Under the pieces are notes generated by a model. It worked only from the letters and a program-made list of their open reading frames with translations. It had not been told where the DNA came from and searched no databases. A stretch of DNA of 64,000 bases from Volutella citrinella (taxonomy: Eukaryota > Ascomycota > Sordariomycetes > Hypocreales > Nectriaceae), in assembly GCA_034401135.1 (NCBI GenBank), contig JAWZSP010000006.1:930001-994000 (forward strand), written 5' to 3'. Below, in pieces: positions 54,558-64,000 of the stretch; position 1 is the first letter of the stretch, and each line of letters starts with the position of its first letter. The position numbers and the translations under genes were made by a program.

Positions 54558-56822
54558 ATGTATTCTCTACCTAATTCTCTACCCATCCGGCCGGCGGCAA
54601 GCGTGAGCAGCATCCAAGAGAGTGTTGACAAGTTTGTAGCCATCGGCATCGACTTCGGCACTACGTAAGCTGTTCCAACGACGTCAATGTTGGTCAATCA
54701 GCTAACTGACGCCTTTCTTGCAGCTACTCCGGTGTCTGCTGGGCCCGATCGACGCAGCCTGGCGAACTTCACGAGATCTCTGGCTGGCCCTCTCAATACC
54801 ACCTGAACAAGAACGAAGTACAAGTGCCGACTACATACGACCTGAATACGGGAAAATGGGGTTACGAAATCTCGTCCGACATGCAGCCGCTAAGGTGGTT
54901 CAAGCTGTTGCTTCTCAAGGACGAAGACATAGCGAGAGACGAGATTCGCAACTCAGAGCAGCTCAAGCAAGCTCGTGAACAGCTTGGCGGGCCCGACACG
55001 CGTCAGAAAGTCATCCGAGTTGTGGGGGCATATCTCAGAGCACTGTGGAAACACACGTACGCCAGGCTTAAGACGATGATGGACATTGACAACTTGCCCC
55101 TTCGAGTTGCCATCACTGTCCCTGCTATTTGGCCGCAGTATGCCCTGACCGCGATGCGAGAGGCGGCTGATATAGCTGGCATCACAAAGTATCGCGTCAT
55201 CGGCCAAACCACACTGACGCTGGTTCAGGAGCCCGAGGCTGCGGCTTTGGCAAGCCTGTTTGAACACAACAGCTTTCCAGACATACAGGTTGTGCCGCCT
55301 GCTACTAGTCCCATTATCACCATGTCTTTTCTGACGCGATCTGCAGGTTAATGAGTCATTTGTTGTGTGCGACGCAGGAGGAGGCACGGTGGTATGTCTC
55401 GACGACTAGCTGTTTGCCTATCACTCCTAACCCCATGTTCTCTTAGGATGTCATAAGCTACACTGTCACTTCAGAACGGCCATTCAAACTCGAAGAGTGT
55501 GCCAAGGGGGACGGTTAGTCAATTTGATACCCAAGACCATCTCAATATCTTGAGGCTGACCATGATTAGGGAAGCTCGCGGGTGCGGCCCGAATCGATGA
55601 AGCATTTGAGGCGTATCTGAGAGGCAGAGCCAAGCTCAAGATTCATTCGCTCAGCCCCAGCGACTACAACGACTTCATCACCAGAGAGTGGGAACTCGGC
55701 GCCAAACGGAGCTTCACCAACCAACAGGAGCCCAGGCAGTTCAACCTGCGGCCCCCAGCGAATGCCTACGGCCCCATGGCGCGACTTCGGAAGAAGGAGA
55801 TTCTTCCTATCAACAGGCACGTAGCTCAATTAGAAGACGAATCGTTTCTTCTCCCTAATGGTTTCTCTGCAGGAACGAAATGAAGGCGTTCTTCAGCAAA
55901 TCTCTCACGGGGATTCGGACCCTCATCAGTGACCAGTGCACCCAGGTTGAAAATGAAACTGGGAGGAGACCAAAAGTAAGAGATTCTTGTTCAAATGAAG
56001 CCAGTCATCTAATCTCTCCAAGAAAATCCTTCTTGTAGGAGGCTTGGGTAGTTCCGAATATCTATTCGGGGTTCTTAGTGGCGTGTTTTGGAATATTGTT
56101 CTTCGGCCGAGTGCTGGGTAAGTCCGTTATTTTCCCTTTCAGAACTCCATCGGTCCCTAAAGTATGCTGAAGTTAGTCTTATTTAGCTGGTCAGCTGTCG
56201 CTCGAGGAGCTGTGCTTCGTCTTTTGCAGGAGAACCTGACGTCTCAGAGGGTTCTCTCTCCAACGCAGCGGGTAGCGCTCACTACCATACCTAATGTTAC
56301 ATCTCGTCGGTCCAGGTATCACTATGGTATACTAGTCAATCGTTCCGTCGAGGATGTTGAGTTAGAATCCGACGAAGAAACATACATCAATCCAGAAGGG
56401 ATCGAGAGAGTGCCCCGGATGAAGTGGTATTTGACAAAGGTGTGTTCCCCCGATCCATCGCGCCAGACCGTCGACTAATTCAATCATAGGGCGATAAAGT
56501 CGGCAAGCAAGAGCCCAAGGAATTTGGGTACTCCCAGTATCACAGAGATGCCCTGCCCCCTAAGTGTCAGTTTACGATCCGGTACAGTGCCGAGGACCCT
56601 CCTCCCAAGAGACTCGGGGGGGCTGTATCAACTCTATGCACTATTGAATGTGATTGGGACAAGCCTCTGGACGAATGGAAGCCTGTTGGGAAGCCCTCGG
56701 AGCGGTGGAGGAAGCATGACGGTCTCGTGTTGAACATGGGATTGGAGGGGGAGCCAAAGTGGGAAATCAGAGTTGGCTCGAGAAGGAGCGAACATCCCTT
56801 TCAGATTCAGTACCTGGATTAA
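54558..56822 (+). CDS. Hsp70-like ATPase, nine exons
   Basis: Exons 54558-54664, 54724-55288, 55347-55391, 55447-55513, 55570-55816, 55873-55975, 56023-56117, 56187-56439 and 56490-56822 give 604 residues; the frame is kept at every junction. The actin/Hsp70 nucleotide-binding motifs are present: IGIDFGTTYSGVCWA (phosphate 1), VVCDAGGGTVD (phosphate 2) and KILLVGGLGSSEYLFG (adenosine). QEPEAAALASL and SAVARGAVLRLL also match. A canonical Hsp70 substrate-binding domain is not visible; the C-terminal part is a short beta-rich region. It therefore resembles the HSPA12-like fungal proteins rather than a general chaperone. Intron 5 uses a GC donor. Partners and role unknown. Confidence 0.9.
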
Positions 56823-57272
56823 TTCAGACAGGATAGAATGAGTCTCAATACCAGAAACAGTTCACGCTGCGTTACTTCATGCTACCAGTGCTGAAACTTC
56901 TCGACTAGGCGCATGTAGTTAAATCAACCAAACCTCTAAACATGAATGCTTCTCATCTTTAGTATCTCCATTTTATTAGTTTCTGTTGGGGATGACAGTT
57001 GAAGATGCCATGTTGGACCTTCGAGAAATCTGGTAAATCCCTTTGGCTGAGTACATATATGGACAACCTACCGCAGTGGGCTTCATCGGTACCTGTGAAT
57101 CCATCACATAACCTTCAAGTCCTCACCCCACACGCCCTTTTCCGGTTAGCCAATTGACTATGGACCAGCGTTGGTGATGTGCCGATCGCCAATGAACGGG
57201 TGAGGAAGTTGAAATAAAAGGCAAATTAGCAGGCTGGGAAGCAAATGCAGTCAAAGAACACGAAGTGACTCT
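56823..57272. other. Convergent intergenic region
   Basis: 450 bp between the Hsp70-like gene and the phosphotransferase gene; 3' UTRs expected, nothing else seen. Confidence 0.5.
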
Positions 57273-58296
57273 TCAAGTCCGTTTCGCTAACCACTCTTGT
57301 ACAACGTCAGTGAAGCCTGCCTTGGCCAAACCGTCTCTAAGTCTCAGTCTCCAGTCGTAGACATTGTCGCCACTATTGAGATTCATGCCGGACGAAATTT
57401 GAACTTTGGTCATGATCCATTCTTCGGGGACATAGCCGGCCACCTCCCAGTCAATCACACCAATTGGCCCCGTAGCCGGGTCAAACAACAGATTGGTCGG
57501 GCCCAGGTCACAGTGATAGAAGACTAAGCGGGAGCAGTCCATTCCCATGCTCGAACACGACCTGCGAAGGGCTGCTGGACTGCAGCTTCCCCCCGTCTTC
57601 TCTCTCATGTAAAGCTCTGGTAGCGTGCCGCCGTCTACACCCGCAATCTCGCTGCCCGAGACGGAGTTCTTGAGTTCCTTGCAGATGTCGACCACTACAT
57701 CCTCGCAGTACAGCTTCGCACCCTCTTCCAGCTCCGGCCAGAGGCTGTCGAGAGTGGCGCCAGGGACCTGACTCACCAATAGGTAATAACGGTGGTCATG
57801 TTCTGTGTGGTAAAGGGTTTCGGGGAATCGAAAAGTCCAGCTTCTCTGCTGGAGCCAGGCGAGTGTGACATGCTCCCTCGTGACATCTGGCATGTCCATG
57901 ACCCTGACTTTCAAGAAGGCTTCTCCAATGTGGAAAACGGCAGAGACGTTGCCCGCGTCATGGACTTTCCTGACTTTGCTCGTCGCGGTGAAGGGGTAGG
58001 ATGTTGGCAACGAGGCTGGCGCGTCAGAAACGGTGAATCCGCCGCCAGCACCGTCGCCCCAGAGTGTGCCCTCTGGGGAAGCAAGATGGGATATGATGAA
58101 TCTTCCTCCGACAAGCCAGGCAGAGGAGTCGATTTCTCGGATTGCGTCTCTGACCGGATTGGAGAACTTGCTGTACGGATCCGGGGGTTGGTAGCCTGAG
58201 GCTTCAAGCGGGGTTGTCCTTCGCCATCAGGCTGGGCATCTCGTGGAGGCGCATCAGGCTTGGGTCAGTGGGCTGAGACTGGTCCTGGGGAGCCAT
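57273..58296 (-). pseudogene. APH-family phosphotransferase with N-terminal frameshift
   Basis: The main frame encodes an aminoglycoside-phosphotransferase/choline-kinase fold: VSAVFHIGEAFLKVRV (Lys in the N-lobe), LLVSQVPGATLDSLWPEL, the catalytic loop FYHCDLGPTNLLFD (HxDxxxxN) and GVIDWEVAGYVPEEW (metal-binding Asp). It ends at 57273. The natural start appears to be ATG 58296 (MAPQDQSQPTDPSLMRLHEM), but that frame stops after DNPA. The downstream frame picks up at once as LEASGYQPPDPYSKFSNP. One extra C in the run AACCCCG explains the shift. No intron fits there. Either the gene is inactivated, it uses a downstream start, or this is a sequencing error. Substrate unknown. Confidence 0.75.
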
Positions 58297-61200
58297 GGTC
58301 GGTTATGCAACGGATGCTATGAGGGCCGAAAGGGGGGCGGGGCAGGAACGTGAGACGGGATGGCGCGAAGAATCAAAAGGAAGCAAGTTGGCGGCGGTTT
58401 TTATTTGGGTTGTTGAGGACTACGCACCGAATGGCCTACAATGGCCTACAGTCTTGTTGGTTGCCTTGTTCTACTTGGTTCGCTTCCAGGCAACACTACA
58501 CAACACCAACAATTTGCTCTCGCCGCTCGTCGCATTTTTTTGGCATTTCGCCTTACATCTTGGAACTATCAGTAACGACCTACTCTCATGTTCAACAAGA
58601 TGGCAAAGCATATCTCGGGCATCGCAGGTTATAATCTCGTGGTGGTGTGGTGCTACTTGTTGTCGCGGTAAGATTCTCCCTGACGGCTCAGTTCTCGACG
58701 CACAAGCTGGGGTTCCAGCACAGCATCTGCATTCGCACTGGGCTTCGCAGAGCATGCCCAAGATCATGCCGCCAAGGGTTCCGCATTTTCAACCCATTTG
58801 TGCAACGCATAGGCCGTCCTTCGGTTTGCCGCTTACGGCATGTGGCGTTTGCATCTCTGCTTATCCCGCAGCCGACACCGCCGTTGACCGTTTTGGTGAC
58901 GGGGTACGCCTGCAAGACCCGGTACTCCCTCCGGCCAGGTGCTTAGACATGACGTCTCCGCTTTCGGTGCTAAGCATGCTCGAGACCGCGTCGAACTACT
59001 GAGTTGAGACAAACAGCAATAGCAAGACAGGAATGGCGACCGAGCCAGGCTACGAGCCAAAGCATCAAAGGGTGCAGGCAGGCAAACACATATCCTCTAC
59101 AGGCCAAGACACAGAGAAGACGTGGCAAGCATCATGCAGCATAGTTTGTCGTCGTCCTCAAATCCGGTGCTACCACGTCGATACCTGTTCCGGAGAGGCC
59201 GTGCAAGACCCAAGACATTTTCTGTGTGGCTTACTGTGCGCGCTGGCCGGGTTTCCGGTTGTCATATGCCAAGCCATGTCTCTGAGAGTCGCTTACTGAG
59301 AGGAGTCCGGGACGCTGGAGACACAGGCCGAAAGGATGAAAATGGCCCCACAAGCCTGTCCTGTTGTTGACGATGTCATAATTACCAGTTGGTATTGCCT
59401 AGGTCCTGGGGTGCAGGAAACGGAGGGGCGGACGGGACGGGAAGCGTGGCCATGGGGCGCAAGTCAATTGGCATTTGGCATCGGCATTGGCAGTGCTTGG
59501 TGAGGCTGTGAGCCAGGCCCCGCCGTCGCCTATCCAAGTCCTGTGTCTTTTGCTCGGCTAGTGTGGATCAGCGTCTTGGCGGTGTAAGCTTAGGCCAGCC
59601 AGAGGACGGAAATAGAACCACAGCACACAGCCCGCCTGCTGAAGCCCCTCCCTGAGTCCGAAGTCTACAGCGCGCGCGAGACAAAGCGGCTGCAGTGAGG
59701 TGTCCGGTGCGTGCATAATTGAACCAGCGTCATACATCCGTAGCACCACCAACTATCGCCGAGCTAGCTAACGAAGGCCAGAGCCGGTCGGCGAGGCTGT
59801 GTGGTTGTTTGATCCTGTGACCAGGCAAGCAGGTTCTGGAGCGGCGTGGCGCACTCAGAGCTCGTATGTTGGGTTTGAATCGAAGCACCAACGCCCGTCG
59901 CCAGAGCCAATCCCCACAGCCACGCGGGCCACGGTGTAGCAGTGACCGGAGCAGCCCTACAGCCAACACCCCGCACCTCGGTGGGCTGTACGGGCAACAG
60001 ACTGCACAAGCCCGATGGTGCGTTGAGTTATCGCCGTCTATGAGCGATGCTTCAGGAACGCAGGATCTGGTTGCCATGCGATGCCCAATTGACTCTGCTG
60101 AAAGACGACGGGAGGGGTTGGTGGGGATGGATGGTGGAGGTTTGGCTGTCGAAAGGGTGGCGGGGTTGTGATTGGGAGCTTCTCAGTGGCTGCCGTCTTC
60201 GTGTCGCCGGGGGGCTGGTTCAGGTCCTCCACTGGCAGCTTCAGGCCCGCAGCGCCCCCAAATCCTGTCGGAAGAGACCAGCTGTTGGCGCTGAGGCTAT
60301 CAAGCCCCGAGCAATGAGCTGCCCTCCCTCCCTGAGCCTCGGCCGGACAGGCACGGAGAATATCCATCGGACGGGCTGGTCAAAACCCGTATCGGGCGGG
60401 TCCATCGCCCGTATCTCATGAACGGTATGCGAATGTCGAGCATCGCTAGCAGAAAGCATAGCATCGCAAGAGGCTAGCCTCGGACTGGAGCGAACGAAAG
60501 GCTGGAGCGCTGGTCTCGACTGTCATTGCGTTGCTCTGTCAGTCGAGAGAACCAGCTCTGAGCAACAATGCATTTCCCCCCGCTCGCCAAGCAGCCGCTA
60601 TGGGCGTCATTCACCGGTCATACACACCGCAAGGCATGGACGCCGAGCGATGCAATGCCGCTTATTGTTGCGGGCTGTCAGCACAGCGAGCTATCGAAGC
60701 CACCTGTGCAGTAGGAAGGATGATGGGCCCAGGGTCAGGTATGCGCGGTGATGGTCCACGACATCGGACGCCGACACAGCCCAGATCCTACTCCCCGGGG
60801 CAGATCCTTGACCAGGCGCGTTCGTCCACAACCGCGCCGTTGAATGCATCATCGGTCGCACCATCGCATGGCAACCGGCCAGAAGCAGAGGATAGGTACG
60901 ATCGCATAGACGGCCTATGGGCTGCGGCCCCTCACTAAGCGCCGAAAGGAGCCCTCCCCCTCCCACCATAAGGCCCCCTCCCCCCTTGTCCCTGCCGCTG
61001 TGGGCCTCCTGTCAGGCCCCGCCAGGTCCCAAAGGAGCTTGTGCCGGGACCAGTTAGCGGCTGGGGCTGTTTACACTCATCCGGTCTTGGACCCATCCGC
61101 AGCCGCCTTTAGCCTTTTGCTGACCAGCCTCACACATTCCCACGGACCAGGACGCATTAGAGGCGCAGTGCACCGCGGACTCGGAATCGCATTTATTGAG

Positions 61201-61370
61201 GCTGCCCGCCGCCGGTTGACGGAGAGACATTTGCAGTCGATCACCCTCAGCTTTTCCATCTGCACCTGCATCTGCATCTGCAATTGTTCAATTGGTCCAG
61301 CACAGGCCTCTCTGTCTCATACACATTGGGTCGAAGCTTCAGCTGCCCCATCCGTTCATACAATCCAGCT
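58297..61370. other. Long intergenic region
   Basis: About 3.1 kb, GC-rich. A plus-strand ORF (58295-59002, 235 codons) begins opposite the phosphotransferase start but has no recognisable domain. ATGGCCTACA is tandemly doubled at 58431-58450. CTGCAT repeats lie near 61258-61280, in the upstream region of the GH16 gene. No gene is supportable. Confidence 0.5.
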
Positions 61371-61376
61371 TATATA
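61371..61376 (+). promoter_or_regulatory. TATA element of the GH16 gene
   Basis: TATATA lies 51 bp upstream of the start codon at 61427, implying a very short 5' UTR if it is used. Confidence 0.5.
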
Positions 61377-61426
61377 CGACCCAATCAACCAACCTTCCGC
61401 CACAGCCTCAAGCAGATTTACCAGCC

Positions 61427-62336
61427 ATGCTCTCCAAGTCGCTCCTCGCGGGCCTGGCCCTTGTCGCCTCCGTCTCCGCCCAGATGACCACCAAGTGCGA
61501 CTCTACCAAGAAGAGTACACGCGCTCATGCCCAACCCCATCCGACCTTCACTGACTAACATGATCGCAGCCTGCCCCCCTGAGCCCGCCATTGGCAACAA
61601 CAAGATCGACTGTACCTTCAACGCCGCCACTCCCTATGAGGACTCCTGTCCCGAACTCAAGGGCGACGGCGGCACCAAGCTCACGTACGAGGGCTCCTAC
61701 GGCGTCATGACCATCAAGGACCCCAAGGGCGTCCCCGCGCAGACCATCCTATCCGACGGATACCTCCGCTACGGCAAGGTCGAGGCCGAGGTGCTCCCCT
61801 CGACGGCCTCTGGTGTCGTCACCGCCATCGTTCTTCTCTCGTCCACGCTCGACGAGATCGACTGGGAGTGGGTAGGCAAGGACCCCAACCAGGCGCAGTC
61901 CAACTTCTTCGGCCAGGGCAACGAGACCACCTTTGACCGCGGCGAGTTCCACCAGGTCGGCGCCCCCGGTGCCGCCCCCAAGACGCACAAGTACGGCATC
62001 GAGTACACCGAGGGCCTCATCGTCTTCACCATCGACGGCAAGGAGGTGCGCCGCATCACCAAGGCCGACACGCTGCCCGGCGGCAGGTGGAACGGCCACC
62101 ACTTCCCCTCGGGCGCCATGCAGGTCCGCATCGGCGTCTGGGTCGCTGGAGGACCGGGCGCCCGCCCCGGAACCATTGAGTGGTGCGGCCCGGCCAACTT
62201 TAACCAGGCTCCCTACAAGGCAAAGTTCAAGTCCATCAAGGTTGTCGACTACGGCAACGGCAAGACGCCCCTCAAGACCCCCGTCAAGGCGTACAAGTAC
62301 GCCGACATGACTGGCGAGAAGGTCGTGGCCGTCTGA
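61427..62336 (+). CDS. Crh-type GH16 cell-wall glucanosyltransferase
   Basis: Exons 61427-61514 and 61570-62336, with a 55-nt intron (GTACAC donor, CTGACTAAC branch, CGCAG acceptor), give 284 residues. The signal peptide is MLSKSLLAGLALVASVSA. The GH16 active site is DEIDWEW (124-130), with Glu125 as nucleophile and Glu129 as acid/base, the Crh pattern. NFFGQGN, EFHQVGAP and YGIEYTEGLIVFTIDGKEVR follow. Such enzymes cross-link chitin to beta-1,3/1,6-glucan in the cell wall. The protein ends at KVVAV soon after the catalytic domain, without the Ser/Thr-rich region and GPI signal common in Crh proteins, so it may act as a soluble wall enzyme. Confidence 0.92.
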
Positions 62337-62696
62337 GAGGCTCGAAGCGGAAAGAGATGCAGCACAAAACATTTTAAGCTCACAAAGTCGTGAGCCAGGC
62401 CACGCTTCCCCTTGCCCAACCTGTACATACAACGGCGCAAGGGGACTTGGCATCTCAGCCGAGGAGGATTGATTGGATACATTTTGGATTTATAACCGAC
62501 ACCGACCTTGAGACTCAGAGAGCTCAATCCACACGACGACATCAGCAAAGGAGACCCCAGCAGGGCAAGGGCTCCGCGTCGCGTGATGATACCCAGAGCA
62601 GAGTGCAGGAGTAGATGCATGCTTATATAGTAATGGCTTCGTAATAGAACCTGCAGCGCAAGTCGCTTGCCTACAAACACAATACTCCCGTCCCAT
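62337..62696. other. Convergent intergenic region
   Basis: 360 bp between the 3' ends of the GH16 and acyltransferase genes; nothing else seen. Confidence 0.5.
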
Positions 62697-64000
62697 CTAT
62701 TCCAAGTTGGCCATGCCGTCCACGATTGTGTCGCACAGCCGGTCCACAAAGTCGTCCTCGGATCCCTCCACCCCGAGCGCGTCGACCTGCCACGACACCG
62801 TCATACCCATACTACCGCCCTTTACGGTAACAAAGTTAAAGGTTATAGGCGGCCCCGTCGCGTGTCCTGGCTGCGTAAAGTACATTTGCGTGACAGAGGC
62901 CGTCGTCTGCAGCGCACCGCTGCTACCCAAGTCCGCGACGCCAACGTTGCTCATCTCAAACGACGAGTCCCGCTTGAGCCCGATCTTACCCATCAGCCAC
63001 TTGCGGATGCTCGGCGCATACCGCAGCAGGCCTATGGACTGGTCCTGCAGGCGCGTCGCGCTCCCGGCCAGCCGTTCCGTCGCGGCCCGGGCCGATGCCC
63101 ACTCGTCGGTCGTCAACGGACCCCGGGCCGGCGAGCGCTGGAACACGAGGAAGTCGCCCGACGCGAACTCGCCCATCTCGTCGGCCGCAAACCCGCCCGC
63201 GGCGCGCATGTTGACGGCCGTCTGCGAGACGAAGTTGGTGATGCGCCCGTCCGGCAACGCCCTGCTGAGCGCCCGCGCGATGAGCTGGTGCGCGAGGCCC
63301 GTCATCTTGACGCCGCGCTTGCGGCAGGTGGCCAGGGCCTGGTTGACGACGTCTGCTGTGATTCTCACGGCCTTGACCCTCGTTTTGAACGTCGCGGGGT
63401 CGAAGGAGGACGGGCCGCCGGTCCACGTTCCTTCGTTGGCTGATGAGGCGCTGGCCGCGATGCCGATGGCGCTCGAGACGAACTTGGGCAGAACCTCCGC
63501 AGCCAAGGGAGTCAGAAGGAAGGACCAAGATATCGGAAGCCGCTCTGCTGTGTCAAAAGGCTCCGGTAGGGGCGTTGAGGGCGTTTCGATTATTGACGAC
63601 TCCAACTTGGCGCCCATGAGGGTCTTGTCGCCAAGAGCCTCGAGCAACGTTTTATGGAAGATGTTTCCTGTCATGCCATCTCCAATGGCGTGCGAGTATA
63701 CAAAGGCGACAAAGTAGTGCCTCAACTGCTGGAGACGCTGGATGACGAGTTTCCACGGCGGGCGTCCCGCGGCGAAGGGCTGGTCAACCTGAGCCTCGAG
63801 CACGGCCTCGATCGTGGCCTGGTCGCTCGCGTCTGGTACCTGGGACTGGAAGACAATGTGTTGGCTCAAGTCTACAGAGGGAACACGCTCGTAGAAGGAG
63901 GCGTCGGTCTCCGAAGCGCCATACACGACGCAAAGCCAAGGCTGTTTTCGGACACAGTAGGCCAACGGCCCGTAGACAGCCTCGGGGGCATCCAGCCCCG
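62697..64000 (-). CDS. HxxxDG alcohol-acyltransferase-like protein (partial, N-terminus outside window)
   Basis: The minus-strand frame is open from the right edge to the stop at 62697, giving at least 434 residues; the start lies beyond base 64000. The catalytic motif SHAIGDG (HxxxDG) sits in FVAFVYSHAIGDGMTGNIFH, and the second half carries FEMSNVGVADLG and a strand with FNFVTVKGGSMGMTVSWQVD, like the DFGWG-equivalent region of condensation/alcohol acetyltransferase folds. It resembles yeast Atf-type alcohol acetyltransferases, with ester formation from acyl-CoA as the likely reaction. Introns upstream cannot be judged. Confidence 0.82.
   Translation of the reverse strand, partial: GLDAPEAVYGPLAYCVRKQPWLCVVYGASETDASFYERVPSVDLSQHIVFQSQVPDASDQATIEAVLEAQVDQPFAAGRPPWKLVIQRLQQLRHYFVAFVYSHAIGDGMTGNIFHKTLLEALGDKTLMGAKLESSIIETPSTPLPEPFDTAERLPISWSFLLTPLAAEVLPKFVSSAIGIAASASSANEGTWTGGPSSFDPATFKTRVKAVRITADVVNQALATCRKRGVKMTGLAHQLIARALSRALPDGRITNFVSQTAVNMRAAGGFAADEMGEFASGDFLVFQRSPARGPLTTDEWASARAATERLAGSATRLQDQSIGLLRYAPSIRKWLMGKIGLKRDSSFEMSNVGVADLGSSGALQTTASVTQMYFTQPGHATGPPITFNFVTVKGGSMGMTVSWQVDALGVEGSEDDFVDRLCDTIVDGMANLE

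Noticed and set aside
58295..59002. 235-codon plus ORF
   Set aside because: No domain, signal or conserved-looking motif; it starts opposite the kinase start and contains a simple tandem repeat.

Overview
The window looks like nuclear chromosomal DNA of a filamentous ascomycete, most likely a Sordariomycete (inference). Most multi-exon genes show short GT-AG introns of about 47-100 nt with CTAAC/CTGAC-like branch sites. The protein families are typical of such fungi: Zn2Cys6 regulators, GH131, GH5, GH3 and GH16 glucan enzymes, a 2EXR protein, UNC93-like and Dal5-like transporters, and Hsp70-like ATPases. There is no operon structure and no ribosomal RNA, and I found no supportable tRNA gene, intact transposon or CRISPR array. 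Genes sit on both strands, separated by gaps of 0.3 to 3.5 kb.

Layout. 1-3.2 kb: the 5' part of a very large secreted protein built from Cys-rich modules of about 46 residues; it runs off the left edge and includes eleven consecutive modules of exactly 138 bp. 7-12 kb: a small SnoaL/NTF2-like protein, an alpha/beta hydrolase, a sulfotransferase-like protein and a secreted GH5 exo-beta-1,3-glucanase. 15-20 kb: an UNC93-like transporter, a GPI-anchored Cys-containing surface protein and a GH131 glucanase with a basic tail. 20.8-31 kb: a Zn2Cys6 regulator with a damaged zinc cluster or splice site, a peroxisomal dienoyl-CoA reductase (PTS1 SKL) with four CCTCGG elements upstream, a Tri3-like acyltransferase, and an AlcR-like regulator with an exceptionally long zinc-cluster linker. 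34-44.8 kb: a GH3 beta-glucosidase, an epoxide hydrolase, a decayed M20 peptidase, a 2EXR protein and a Dal5-like transporter. 45.5-50.2 kb: an unrecognised five-exon gene, an FAD monooxygenase and an unrecognised charged, Cys-containing protein. 50.7-56.8 kb: a coiled-coil protein, a P-loop GTPase with a C-terminal membrane segment, and a divergently transcribed nine-exon Hsp70-like ATPase. 57-64 kb: an APH-family kinase with a frameshift, a Crh-type GH16 enzyme and a partial HxxxDG acyltransferase leaving the right edge.

How the genes may work together. GH5, GH131 and GH3 would together take beta-glucan to glucose, and GH16 remodels the fungus's own wall. The dienoyl-CoA reductase belongs to peroxisomal fatty-acid oxidation, and its promoter carries the known fungal fatty-acid response motif. 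The GTPase and Hsp70-like genes share a 421-bp divergent promoter, with the coiled-coil gene next door, and form the best candidate here for an undescribed multi-gene module. Gene models were built by eye from reading frames and splice consensus; exon boundaries are proposals.
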